A stretch of DNA of 64,000 nucleotides from Muricea muricata. Taxonomy: Eukaryota; Cnidaria; Anthozoa; Malacalcyonacea; Plexauridae. Of the stretch, positions 24,077 through 36,674 are shown piece by piece (position 1 is the first letter of the stretch; every line of letters begins with the position of its first letter). The DNA is taken from the NCBI GenBank assembly GCA_963855995.1, contig OY979723.1, forward strand, positions 10,678,713-10,742,712, given 5' to 3'. Under the pieces are notes generated by a model. It saw only the letters and a list, made by a program, of their open reading frames with translations, was not told the DNA's origin and ran no database searches. The position numbers and the translations under genes were made by a program.

Positions 24077-24355
24077 TGATCAAAGAGTAGAGACCACAAA
24101 GAGGAACAGGTTCAGTCAAAAAAGCGTAAGGTGCTTGCGTGATGATTCGTCATGGGCGCCATGTTCCTAGCCAGTACCCTAAACAGAAGCATTTTCCCCC
24201 GGTATTAGTAGCCCATATTTAATATTTCAGGGGAAATGCTTCTGTTTAGGGCACTGGCTAGGAACATCGCGCCCATGAAGAATCATCACGCACGCACTTT
24301 AACTTTTTTGAGTGAACCTGTCCCATTTTGTAGTCTCTACTCTTTGGCCTGATCA
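24077..24355. mobile_element. Long-hairpin MITE at 24 kb
   Basis: Two inverted arms of about 120 bp surround a loop of about 35 bp. Matching words include aagagtagagac, tgatgattc, catgggcgc, atgttcctagccagt, ccctaaacagaagcattt. Both sides show cctgatca (24,075-24,082 and 24,348-24,355), an apparent 8-bp target duplication. The transcript would fold into a long near-perfect stem. No ORF. Confidence 0.8.
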
Positions 24356-24420
24356 TGTAGCTAAGATGGCACTTCAAAGGTCATTGGTTCGATTCCTACT
24401 CTGACCAGGTATAGTTTTCA
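24356..24420 (+). repeat. tRNA-derived SINE fragment
   Basis: A-box-like tgtagctaagatggca followed by B-box ggttcgattcc (24,387-24,397) and then tactctgaccaggta. It directly abuts the hairpin MITE. Confidence 0.45.
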
Positions 24421-24884
24421 GTTTGCCCGCTATAGATATAGACACAGAATGACACCACAGACATCGCTTTTTTTGTTCTGTTCCTTAAAAAACAAGCTTA
24501 AAAATGTGCGAAACCACCCTGTCGTGTATGGTGACAACTTACCATCCTAATTGCTTCTAACAGTCAAAATAACCTATCACATTTGAACTCCCCCATGTCC
24601 TTATCTCTAGAATACAGATTATTATTTGACAATGATTCGTGATCTGATCGTGCCATAAGACACGAGCTCTAGATCTAATTAGAATCGAGAGGGGTAATAA
24701 GGGAGGCGACGACCTCCTTTGAGAACGGTGATAATTAGGCAAGCTTTTTTCCATCACTGAGCATTCAAGATTGTTTAATGGTACATAAAGGTTTGCCAGC
24801 TCCTTGCCAAAGTTAGAAATAGGCATCTGCGGTGATACAACATGCTGACTATAGGAGCCTTTCACTACCCCAGAAACGTTATAA

Positions 24885-25110
24885 ATAAAAGTCGACCTCT
24901 CGAGTCTGTGCTCAAAATGTTAGTTCGACCAAGGGCTGTCCCTGGAAGCGTCGAATTCTGTTTGTGTATGGCCTGTTTACATTATGATCGATATGAAATC
25001 GATGGTGCCAGGTTGACCTTAGAAAAACTGTAGTGTGATCATGCCCTATTATTATGTTTGATTTTAAGTGTTGGAAGATCCTATGTTTTCGTGTTCTTTT
25101 GGCACTGGTA
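24885..25110. repeat. Dispersed foldback repeat, partial copy
   Basis: Carries gcgtcgaattctgtttgtgt and then gttggaagatcctatgtttt, both right-arm words of the family at 8.65 and 34.05 kb. Confidence 0.45.
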
Positions 25111-26361
25111 ACCCTAGTTCGATATCTGTAGTACTACCATAAGTATTTGTTGGAAGTAATCTGATTTCACCTTCCAGTTCTAGATAGAACAATATCAGTT
25201 GAGTTGAGGTTTGCATGTTTTTTTTACGAAAGCAATTTGCTAGAGTTCTGTTCTCACTTGTAACCCAATTACTGAACTGAAAGCTGACTAAATGAAACAA
25301 AATGAATTCACAGTAACTGAAGACAGGGTCATAAATAATTATCATCGCATGTTGATATGTTGCATTGTATCAGCTTAATCAATTCAGAATGGCGACATTT
25401 AAAGTGATCAGTACTTGGCAACAGTTTCAGAGTAGTGTGTATATTTAAATCATGTATGTCCTCGAGCTACTCTTGTTGACGGAACGTTAAATCAATTGCG
25501 AAGAACAAAACATGCAGCGAGTCTACTCCCTGATGAGAAGGATTAACCTTTAATCAGACTGTCAAATCTTCGTGTGAGTGTGGTTGTGAGTTTGGGAACA
25601 CATTCATTATGTTTGACAAGATCTTGGCTGTAATATCCAGGGGCAGTGCTTGCCCCCAATTTTCACAATAGGCCTAGGCTTAAAGTCCATTACAGAGTTG
25701 TACGTAGCAGGGTGTTTCTGACCCCCCCTTCCCCCGCTCTCTTTCAAAATCTTCATCGTTTGTTTGACGAGTTGACAATGGGTGTTGCTATCCAGTCTAG
25801 ATATTAAGACCAGTGGTTTAGGCAATTAGAATGCTGTCATGTTTTGTGGAATTTCAGATTTCCATGTAGCTACTGGCTAAGTACCAATATAGAACTTGTT
25901 ATAAATCATACCAGATGTCTCTGAAGAACCGTTTACAATTGGTGCATTTTTTCCAATGTAATTTGAAATCCTAACCATCAACGCTCAAAACCGTGTTTGA
26001 AGTCATAAGCAAACCCATCAATGAGATCTTCACGGGGAAGCCGAACTGTTATCTCACTACGGAAGTTTTTAGCACGACTGTCTGTTAGCTGTCTTTTGCG
26101 TGGCTTCCTAACCTGTCACAGCGACTCATTGCCTTGTATTTTGCGACTTTCGAACTACTCTAGTCTAATGACGTAATAGTTGTAGTGGCATTATTTCTCC
26201 TGTCATTCCATTTGTAAAATACGTCATTGACGGATAATTGGATATATATTTTGCTCGCCTTGCAGGCTGAATTAACGTTACCAATGTCAAAAGTGCAGCT
26301 GTTAAAAATATGCAAAACATGAAATTCCCAAAATATCGGGGAATTATAAAATGCACAACAA

Positions 26362-26466
26362 TGGTAACCCCGAAAATAAACATTTTGAATCATTATGATT
26401 TCTGATGATGACTAAAATATAGTCGAAAGCTAGAATAAATTCAAAATGTTTATTTTCGGAGTACCA
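26362..26466. repeat. Foldback enclosing a hammerhead-like motif
   Basis: The arms tggtaaccccgaaaataaac... (26,362-26,390) and ...tttattttcggagtacca (26,439-26,466) are inverted, with one mismatch and a one-base indel. Between them lies CTGATGA (26,402-26,408), a short stem gacta/tagtc, then GAAA (26,425-26,428), the order of a hammerhead core with one additional T. It is comparable with the motif at 60,604. Confidence 0.6.
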
Positions 26467-27654
26467 TTGCTTTGTATGGAATTCCAGTACCGAAATGATG
26501 CAACCATGTACTAGTTACCTCCGAATTATTTCCCTACGTACAATTTAATCAAATATAACGCAAAACAAACTCCGAAAATTATCATTTTGTGATTGTAAAC
26601 TCGAGATTTGAGTTATTTAGAAAACACGACACAAAAATGCTGGTTTGTATTTAAAAGACAAGACACAACTCAGAATTTTTGTCCTTTTTTAAAAATAACC
26701 CCAATCTTATAGTTTTATGTACAAGCTATATATCTTCTTGACGTTGTTTAGCTGGGGAAATACCCAGTAGTTCTGTTTACAGTTACAACAAGGCAGTGTA
26801 TTAATGACTTAAAAAATAAAAGTTTAAAAGTGTCATACGAACCGTAGTCCAAGAGCAATGCTGGATGAACTGTGGTGTTTGTACACCGGGCATATTTTGC
26901 CTGGTTCAGATATGTACTCAGAGTACCCTCATGCAGTAACATCACAAAGGAACAAACGTCAAGTTATTCAATATAAAGTTAGTTTGATAAAACACAGTTT
27001 CCCACTACGCTTCAACCGACGACAACCGCATGTTTTTCAAATCTGATACAGCTCTTGTCAATCTACTTTTAGAATTCGGATCAGTTTTAAGAGTGTTTAT
27101 CGGCACGTGCTGTGTACGTGGTCTCGTTTAAGCTATATGGAGATTATGCTGTCGTATTTATCGGCTATATGCTGTCTCTTCTGGGGAATAAAACGAGTGA
27201 TTGTACCGTGCAAAATGTGGAATCGCATATGAAAGTAAAAAAACGTGAGCCTTTTAACTCCCAATCGTTAAATCGCATTCTGCCATGAGTATTAAATCGT
27301 CGAAGATTACGCTAGAATGGATCAGGCATTGGATAAAAAATCTCAGAGAATGCATGTATTTAATAATACGCGAGCCTTACTGACACTCGAAGAAAAGAAC
27401 TTTTATCAAGCAAGCCGGATAATGAAGTCGATGCCCTTTTATGTAAATACCCGCCCAGCTTGACAGGATGGTCTTTCAACGTTTGAAAGACACTTAGAGA
27501 CAAGATTCCGTACATTTCAAAACCTTTACAAACAAATTAAAACTGGCAATCACAACGTTAAAAGAAAGACGTTATGTAATAATCATATTCACAAAATGTG
27601 AATGCCAGAAGCATGAATTTTAACCTGTGTTATCTATGCAAGATTATATTATAT

Positions 27655-27845
27655 AAAAAGAACTCGAAGATATAGGTCCTGTTACTGCCTCGAACGATAA
27701 AAATAGGATTCGGAAACGGAGCAAAGGCCCTTGGTCGGAAAGCTTTGCTCGAAATGTCACATTTTTCTTTGTGTCGCGTTTCATGCAGGTAGTGACAGAA
27801 CTTATATCTTTCGTACGCTTTCGTGCGCTTTCGTGCACTACCTAC
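27655..27845. repeat. Dispersed foldback repeat, copy 3
   Basis: Inverted words gataggtcctgttactgcc-like and ggtagtgacagaacttat surround a centre with cggaaagctttgctcgaaat. It is more diverged than the 34-kb copy. Confidence 0.45.
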
Positions 27846-29127
27846 GCGTGGAACGTTATCAATATACGAAAGACTGCAATCTTGATTGACTGTTGCGAGC
27901 GTAGATGAACTCATCTATACGATCATTTTCCTAACTTATACTCGAAAGTTTGGCCAATCCTTGAGGGCAATCCAAGTTTAGGGCAACTGAAGAATGCCTG
28001 AAGCGGGAATATGTGCCAAACTCCCACCATTAAGTGAATTCCTGTTCGCCCTCGACCATTCATCCCAGCTAAAAGGACTCGAGTTTTATCCAATATTACG
28101 AAAGATTTAGGCGGAGAATTTGGACTTTTCCAAGGACGTACTTGTGTACATCATCTTTGTCATTCTTCTGTTAGTGCAGTTCGCTCATTTGGCTTTCGTC
28201 CAAGCCAAGAACTTTTGGATGATGATGAGTTATCGGTTAAATGTTAACTTGCAATGAATTGCGTTCCATTCAGAAGGTGTGTACCTCAATCATCTGTTTA
28301 TCACTGCAGGAACTAGGAAGCTTGCTTGGTGTGTGCTTAAACTGCCTGATTACGACAATATCCACTTGTTCATTTCTAGAGACTAGGGAAATCCATCAAT
28401 ATCGTCTGAAGATTGATCTGGAACAGTATATCTAAAGTGTTTCTAAAATATTTCATGTAGTTGTGAAAAACAAACCAGCAATTGATTGTTCAGTGCTATA
28501 CAGGCCCCTCATGCAGATTCGCAGATTCGCAGTTTCTTCGTTGAAGCAGAAACCATCGTCAGTTGTTCAGTGCGGAAACAACGAATACAAAAGTACATAA
28601 AATTAGCCGAAACAGTGCCCCAACTTGGCAGGAAACCACATTCTTGGCTTTTGTATATGCTGTATAGAAACAATTTTAGAAATAACACAAAGTTGGCGCT
28701 CGCGTTGCGTGGCTTGATCTGGTTTGGTTCCCCCGTCTCGGCAGGGGGCACAATCCCTTATAATTTTCTTGTTAGCTGCACACATGAAAGTACTTAAGTA
28801 AAGTGGTTAGAGCACTTGAGAATAATAATATGCAAGGCAGTTTAAATAGCTAATCATTGTATGTTTTTCTCTCATTAGGTAAATGCTGCTAGCGCGGATT
28901 ACGATATAGTTGGAATCTGGAGCAGTTGTCAAACAGTTTGGACGGAGTCCCAGACGCTGTAGTGTGGGTTCTTGAAGTGAATGAGTGAAGACTAACGGAT
29001 GAAGGTTTCGTTTTGACAGGTAGGGTTTCTCTAAACGTCGCTTTGTTAAGTGTTTAATGCTTTTGAAATGTGCCATCTTGCTAAAGATTTGGGAGAGAAT
29101 TTCTAACAATACCAGGTGCCAGTTGAA

Positions 29128-29302
29128 TCAAAGGCGTTTAGCTTAAAAGGTGGATAAGTCGAAAATGTTTAACCAGCTTGAACATTGCGTGAACTAACCA
29201 GTTATTTTTTTCACCTGATTACATTATATAAAAACAAATATTCACCCCATTAAGTTTGTCTTTTAAATTTGGCTCATCCACCGTTTAAGCTAAACTCCTT
29301 TG
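29128..29302. mobile_element. Small TIR element
   Basis: caaaggcgtttagcttaaaa (from 29,129) pairs inverted with tttaagctaaactcctttg (to 29,302), including ggtggata against tcatccacc. It is about 174 bp long. No clear target duplication was seen. Confidence 0.6.
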
Positions 29303-30864
29303 AAAAAAACCGCGGCCTCAGTTTGAATATTCAACGTGTACATCTTACCTTGCGAAAATGGAAACATTTTTAATGGAAGTTTTAAATCAAGCTTAATATT
29401 CGGTGCTAGAGCAGCCAATATCAGCTTACATGCTTTAAAATATCGACCAAGTAACTATTTGTAAAGGCTTATCAGTTCTGCAGCATCATGTCTTGATCAT
29501 ATGACACAGATGGCTATTCAACGTGGGATTCGCTTTGGGCATTTGGGAGCTTGATCACATTTTTTATTTACTGTTTTCGAGTCCGTGTATTGCTCAATGT
29601 CTAAATATAGCTATAGAATTGCAAACCTGTCTGGAACATTAGTGTGTTGTCAGCGCGAACCAAAACAGGTGTTGCAAAGATGGGGATATCACACAAACGT
29701 GTCAGCTCGTGTATCAGTGTTTTGCTTGATTGAAATTTGCACAGACGTTGACAGTAATTCGATGTGTACGAAGAGGGACAATTACGGTCGAGGGAATTAA
29801 CGTACATCCGCCTGTTTGTGGTTTCAACCATCAGTGAAACCCACAAATTGTACATTTATCTGCAGTTCATCCCCCAAAAGACATGAGCCCACGATCACTT
29901 ACACTGTATAAAGAAGTAATATTACTTTTGTTCAGCGGTTGTATTCATGAAAGAAGCAGCCATTTTCTTGTAATTTTCGGTCACCAAGTTGTCGAGTCAT
30001 TATATTGCTCGGACGCGATTGTTTCGCGAACATTAACATGCATATTAGCATTTATATCATCCGATGTGTACACAAGAAACCGGGATTAATTGCCAAAATT
30101 CTAAAAGATTTCAAATGAAATTGCCTAATAAGGATGTTTCCTTGTTTAAATTGCTGTATAGAGGAGGAGGAATGTGTATTGGCACTTGAAATAATGTTTA
30201 AGCCGTTGCCATCGAAACTTAAGGTGGTGTAAGCATTTTCAAGAAGTTATGATTTATTGTCGTGCACTTTTTTGATGAGAAATTGTCCATTGTCACATAT
30301 TTAGAATAGGGCCAACATTGCTTGGTTATCAGAGTTTTGGCTTACCAAATTTAATTCGTTTTAGGCAAATTGGGAATGTAATATCGTAAATTTGACTGTA
30401 TTGAGTGAACAAAATTGAATGACTGTTGACCTCAGTGACTGTTGCCGTAGTTTGGTAGTTTTGTTATTATATTTGGCAATAAAAGCAATCAAAATTACAC
30501 ACACATTTATCTGATAAGGTAACAAAAATTGTTCACTCACATCTTGTTGGGCCGAAAGTTCCTTACTGTCTCAACCAGGAAGCTTGAATCCAACGGACGT
30601 TGTATAGGTTGGGTAACATCCTGGTTATACTGTGACAATTTTGAGTTATAAGAGTCTTTCAGTGGTAGTATATAAGTGCAGGCACAATTATTAGTGTACC
30701 TAATGCTCAGTATAAGTTCTGAAATTTTGGATATTTTCAATAGTGAAGTAAGCAAATTAACTTTTTAAACTCACCCTCAGTTTATAATACAAAAAAGAAA
30801 AACTGCTTGTATCAATCAAACTAGTTCTTACTCAAGGACAAGGTGGTTTACCAAACAATTCGAA

Positions 30865-31075
30865 CTAACGCTGACAGTGTAGGTAGTGCATTTAAAAGCA
30901 CCCGAAGAGATAGGTTCTGTCACTATCTGACGATAGAACAGAATTTGGCGTTTCTAGTCAAGGCCTTTCGTCAAAAAGTAAGTACCAGAAGTAACTACCA
31001 ACTTCGCTCGAAACATCAAACCTGCTAAATATTGTTTCAGGTATTGAAAGAAACTATATGTTTCGTTACCAAACA
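30865..31075. repeat. Dispersed foldback repeat, copy 4
   Basis: Left arm gtaggtagtgcatttaaaag, then ggttctgtcactatctga and acagaatttggcgt. Right arm cttcgctcgaaacatc and caggtattgaaagaaac. Confidence 0.5.
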
Positions 31076-31697
31076 ACGAACACTCGGAAATTAACACGAT
31101 TGTGAGAGAAAAAGACCGGTTAAGAACTATAACAGTTTTGAGTGTTTTCCGCCAATCAGGATAAACGATTTGTTGCCATAGTTACTGATTTCGTCTCTAA
31201 TTTATTCGGATGGGAACTTTGACATTTGTTGCAAAGTTACAGTGTTTCGTTTTGACCGTTGAAAGACATCGAGGTAAAGAAACCTCGAGGGGGGTATTCA
31301 TGAGAATGGTTATTTCTGCATTGCACTCTTTGTACTCTCATTTAGGCCCCCGTCTGATGGGAAAATGTACCCCACGAATAAGCGCCCTACGCCCCACAAA
31401 ACGGTTCCTGACAAAACACTGTCAGCCATTAGATTTACTTGTGACCTCTATTTGTGCAGATTCTGCAAGTGCATATTAAAGGTCAGTTTGCAACTGCAGT
31501 TTCTGCTGCGAACTGTGTATGATTTCCACTCGATATTATGTAGAGAATAATACATGAGATTAGAATTATCAAGTTCAACACGAGAAATAATCGGGTATTT
31601 CCAAGCACCCATGTATTTTTCAGTTTATTATATAAACTACAGTCTTTTCTAGCAACGTAAAATGTCTAGAAGCTATGATTGATGATTGTTTGAAAAG

Positions 31698-31750
31698 CGA
31701 TAATTTTCACATGTGAAATTATCGTAACTAATCTCACATGTGAGATTATC
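31698..31750. promoter_or_regulatory. Two adjacent palindromes centred on TCACATGTGA / CTCACATGTGAG
   Basis: taatctcacatgtgagatta (31,729-31,748) is a perfect 20-bp palindrome. The preceding one (cgataatttt + cacatgtg + aaattatcg, 31,698-31,724) is perfect apart from one extra T. CACATGTG is an E-box-like core, but a binding role is only a guess. Confidence 0.5.
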
Positions 31751-32774
31751 AGTTTTATCAGTGCCCGAAATCCCTATTATTAGGCACTCGAACAACAATT
31801 CGAACGATAACAACAAATTCGAACAACAATTCGGACGAGAACAACGAGATTTCGAACTCATTTAGTGAAACTAACTCAAGCTGATATTCACCGAGATATT
31901 GCAACTAAAATTTGTCGTCATTTAACGACCTCTTTAATGTATAAAAATATTTCTTTAATTACATAAGGACTTTATTACACCCAGTGACCGTACGAATAAT
32001 TTGTTTAGAATAGAAAGCTGCCTATTGATATTTTAAACAGCCGCGTATCCATTAAGCCTGTTTGATGTGCCGACATTGCGAGGCCTTGATCGACTGCCAC
32101 CCTTGAAGAGTGTTTAAAAACCAGTTATGTTGCGAAAGAACTACGGTTTTTCTTCTGGTTCTATGTTTACTAATCTATGGTGTTCCTCTGCTCTGTGTTT
32201 GTTGCCTTCTTGTAGGTTTATTCCTGCAGTGAATGGCTGTGTTAATGAATGTATCAATGTGTTTAGTTCTGCTTAATTAAGCCAGCTGAGTTCGGGTTAT
32301 TGTACATTTTGAATCTCTTGCCGGTCTTTGATTACGAAGATCAAAGAGGACACGTCCGCGCCGACTGGCTATCTTTGCTCAATGTATTTGCTCGCTTCGG
32401 GTGTTCTCCGAAAGCGTCCTAATGCAGCTGTCTTTAAAATAGTCCATTCTTCTTTGATGTTGTAAGAAGGGGAATCGTTAGAATTGCTGGGTATATTGTT
32501 GGCTGAAACTTAAACTTCAAATGACTGTAATCAAGCGAAGATGATAGTTTATATATTATTGGAGCTTACAAGCGAGGGTTTGGTTTCGAGTTTTTTTCAA
32601 TTTTCATGTCCGGTCAAAACGACAATAAGCGTTGATAAATATTGACGAGAGCTGTGCGCTAGACTTGAAAAAAGAAATGCCCCTCTTATAACGTGCTCTA
32701 AGACAGATAAAAATACATTTCTGCTCGGTAATAAATTTAGATAATTAAACCTAAAACTACATTCACAAATATAA

Positions 32775-32967
32775 GGTAATAATTCCATATTCTCAGTATT
32801 CGAAATTAAAACTAAATCCAAGCCCTAAATCTAATCAAATCTTTAAATCTTTAATCTATCACAGTTAAAGCATGACAAATAAAACGTGGTTAGGGTTAGG
32901 GTAGGGGTTGGATTTAGGGCTTGGATTAAGATTTATATTCGCCATACTGATAACACGGAATATTACC
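32775..32967. mobile_element. MITE with telomere-like core, copy B (193 bp)
   Basis: Same termini as copy A (ggtaataattcc...ggaatattacc). The perfect 8-bp target duplication is aaatataa (32,767-32,774 and 32,968-32,975). The core gttagggttagggtagggg is oriented opposite to copy A and again lies next to the Pol-like word catgacaaataaaacg. Confidence 0.9.
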
Positions 32968-32975
32968 AAATATAA

Positions 32976-35957
32976 CACGTTCGCGTACTTTTCATTGAAA
33001 TCAATGTCAAACTGAGCTATATATTTACTGTTTGAAACTGGAGTGGGTATGTTGACATACACAGTCTATTCCCATGCAATTACGAAGAAGGACGAAAATT
33101 ACACCTGGTCAAGCTTGGCCTTTAACATGTCGGCATTTTTGATGCTTCCCTTATCTTATAGTGTGATGTCATTGAATATAACGACGCATCATCACAGGCG
33201 CTCGACACATTACAGCTTTAATGTTGTTTTGAGGGATCGAGGCTCATGCTTTGTCTGAATAATTTCTCTAAAACCGCAGACATTTTGTGGAGTAGAATAC
33301 ACTAATTAGCAGTCCATCGCAAAAAAAACTGAATTAAAGCTTCTTTCCGAAGACTGATACCTAAATAGGATCTTTCTGATTGGCTAAAACGAAGAAAGCG
33401 TTAGTAACTCACTCATTTAGAATACGCCTAGGTCACCTTCTGATGTATGCGAAAGAGTGTCTAACAAACCAAAGTGTGGAATGGATATTAGATTGATTTT
33501 GCAAGGGTATATACTTGTATATGAAATTCACTCAATCACATCGGCCAGAAGAAGGCATTCCCGATTCTTACGACAAGTGGACAGTATATAGATTATGTTC
33601 GTCGAATCTTTTTTCCATCAGCGGATATTTCCTTTCGATTTTTTTCATTTCAAGTGTCCTATCCGCTTGCATAATTGCTGATGATGTTGATAACACATGT
33701 CGAAATTTTGAACGTATTCCAGAAAAATTACCAGCAAAATCCCGTTCAACTTCTTTCATCTTGCGAGTGCCTCTAGTCTGGAGGTCAAGAATTTTTGGAC
33801 AATTATAATTCTGTTGTTGCTTTATACGTACAAAATGTTGTAACCCCTGGCAAAATTACTGTCACCTTATTCGATCATCCCCTCTAATATCAAGGTGACG
33901 AGGATGTAGATCAGAGTTCGGATTTCAACACACATTGCCTAGGGGGTTGGATCACTTGAGTTATCAATTTCACGCGGATTTCTGACCTGTTACGAGTACT
34001 TTTTTTATTTTTGCCACACGATATAGTGACTGAAATGTGAGTACACAAAATCAGTTGGATCTTTCACTACCTGAAAACGATATACAGCAGAATTCGACGT
34101 TTGGAGCGAAGCCCCTAGACAGTAAGGAAGTCAGTACTAGCTCCCCAAAGAAGGGCCTCCAAACGTCATATTCTGTTTGTATTGTTTAAGGTTGTGGAAG
34201 ATCCTATGTTTTTGTGTGCTTTTGACTCCACTACCTGCACTGGCAACGTTTGTTTAAAATCTGACTAGAATGCTGATGTAGGAGCAACGTTCCCGAGCTT
34301 TTAATGTGGGCTTTAGTGCTTCAAATTCACATGCAAGTGCTAATAAGTGGAGCTCGATAATTAATGTACATTTTATCAGGAGTACGATCAGCTAAATTGG
34401 ATGAAGATATATACTTGGGAAAACATATTTTACTTGAATATTCGTCTCGGCTTTTCTGTTCTTTTAAGTAATTGTTCAACTAATATTAAATAAAGTATGA
34501 ACTCTTTGAAATCACTTTGGCACTAATATAACATACATTCAGATAATTATAATGTCGTGAATTATTAAGATAGCTCAAGCCACGTACGAAAGTGCATATT
34601 TATGTATAATTTACAATGATACATACAAACTTGTCGGCACTGAACCAGCAATATTAACTAAATGCAAAAGTACTTAGTCTGTTCGGCAGGAGGCAGTCTT
34701 ATTTGTTTTTGGCAGTGCCGAATTCTAAGAGAAATCATAAGTAATTATCAGTATACAAACAGTGTACTCAGATCAAACTGGGACGCGATTTTGATGCGAT
34801 TATATTTCACAAATCGTTTTTATCTTCGGAAATTCGGCGGCATTTTTAAGAAGTTGAAAAATCGGCTTACAATGAAAAGCTCTCAAAGTATATACATTAG
34901 GAAAGAAAAACCGTTTTCCCAATCTCGACATTCGCGAAATACTAGCGTAAAGCCCTGGGCATTTTAACGCTTTCCTTTAACCAGAGCCAGAGGTGTCTGA
35001 ACTGCATGTTTGAACGACTTCATCAGAGGAAATCTGAAGGGTGGGTAACGATTTGTGTTTTGGTTGTAAATGAGTTTTTCCTGGACGAATGTACCGGAAA
35101 AAGTCTTAAGAGTATTTTATGCAGGGGAACTTAAACCGCCTTCTAAGCTACATTGCGAAATGTGGAATGATACACTATAGAATCCATGTACAAGGAATGG
35201 TCGAAATCTTGATCAAAAATTAGGAGGGAAAATCGCGGGAAATTCGTGCTCTCAAAAATCGGTTTGATATTTCCTGGTTTTTGTTAGGTCTTGAACACGA
35301 GTATTTGAGGATTTTTAAACAATTATTTACACTTTATTTGTCTGTTGTCAAACAAAAAAAAAGATAAGATTCTCCCTTCAAAATTCAACCCAACTTCATA
35401 AACTCTTTTCTCTATGGGGATTATCTTCTAACTTTGTAATAAGTGTATCACTCTACCTCTACGCTATCCCTTAACCCACCTATTCACCCTTCCATTCCCC
35501 TAAACCTTGTAATGTTTAAACGTGAATGAACGTGTGTATGCAGGCAAACACCACTCCATCCGTTTTGTAAAATGATACGTTATTTCCTAGCTTTGCCTTT
35601 GCGACGAGTCAGTGAGTAGCAAACTCCAATATTTTCATATCGTATGAACCCCCCATCTGGCAAAAACTCCACGGAATCAAACACACGATTAATTATAGAG
35701 AGCATGGCAAAAATCAATTAGTACGCATGATGATCCAAATTAACGTTAATTACCACTTTGGAAATTCCGGTCATATTGCCTACTCCGGAGATGAGTTCGG
35801 GTCTTCGACCGCCCCAAACTATGCTTTCAGTGATGACTTGCTCCGCCTAGCGCATACGTCCGTGCCAATATCGTATTTCGCTGTCCCAACCGCGTAAGTC
35901 ATTTGTTATTAGATGTCCTAGCGGGTAGGAGAGGAGAGCGTAGCGTTGCGCGCTAGG
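32976..35957. other. Upstream region of the PDZRN gene
   Basis: No coding exon seen. Contains foldback copy 5. Above the ATG, in-frame stops lie at 35,910 and 35,919. No TATA box was recognised close to the start, so the transcript may use an upstream or spliced 5' UTR. Confidence 0.45.
34050..34260. repeat. Dispersed foldback repeat, best-preserved copy
   Basis: Left arm ggatctttcactacctgaaa, cagaattcgacgtttggagc. Right arm inverse of ataggatcttccac, cagaatatgacgtttgga, and agtgcaggtagtgg. It is probably a MITE family; arms of about 90 bp flank a short centre. Confidence 0.65.
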
Positions 35958-36674
35958 ATGGGTTTTCCATTAGAATTGTTTGTCGACTCGGTAGACGAGA
36001 GTCTCAAATGCGACCTGTGTAAGGCCGTTTATCGAAACCCCGTGATAACGTCCTGCGATCACGTTTATTGTGAACAGTGTTTGAAAGAGTGGCTGAGCGA
36101 CAGAAGTAGCTGTCCAAGAGCTTGTAAAGAGATTTCGTTAGAGAAAGATGTAACGCATTTGATACCTTTACAGATACTCGTCGAGCAGTTGCGGACACGG
36201 TGCGTGAACTTCACAGAAGGCTGTAAGGTTGTCCTCTCGCTGGCGGAGATGCTGGCGCATCTGGGAATGTGTGATTATACCAAGAAAGAAGTAGGCGCTC
36301 TCACACGCGCAGCTTGTTCAACCGAGCAAGTATCGCAGCCGGAAGTCAACTCGATGAATCAAGTATTCGTATGTAGTAAAGGCTGCGGACTGCCGCTCCT
36401 CTTTCAAGACTCGACCGAACACGACTGTGTTAAATCGTTGTACGCGCAAGTGTGTTCCCTGCAAACGAAACTCTCGCGCTCCGAGCACGAACGTGAGAAG
36501 GTCTCTGCTCGTCTCGTGAAGCGCGAGGAGGCAATGCAAGAGCGTTTTACACAGCTCGAGAGAGATTTAAGATCCTACCAAGAGCAAACATTGAATTATG
36601 AACTCCAATCGCGTGATCAGCGTTCACAGATTAACTACTTGAGAAGACAACTTGATAGCCGAGGATCAGACCAG
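35958..36674 (+). CDS. PDZRN exon 1: RING, TRAF zinc finger, coiled coil
   Basis: The ATG at 35,958 follows an in-frame TAG at 35,919. The donor is CAG|GTTAGA. The segment after the first TRAF-type finger is shortened: the second Cys/His finger of vertebrate PDZRN3 looks degenerate, leaving CSKGCGLPLLF (about 145-155). Heptad-like charged sequence fills residues 165-235. Confidence 0.93.

Larger units (their letters stand above)
24421..32766. other. Intergenic, no coding exon seen
   Basis: Contains foldbacks at 26.4, 27.7, 29.1 and 30.9 kb and paired palindromes at 31.7 kb. No exon chain with consistent frame was found on either strand. Confidence 0.4.

Noticed and set aside
28486-28797. 103-codon open frame on +
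   Set aside because: Overlapping open frames on the other strand of similar length and no domain; most likely a chance frame.
35946-35957. Upstream extension of the PDZRN frame to a TTG
   Set aside because: TTG is not a normal start in animals. The ATG at 35,958 matches the usual MGF start of the family.
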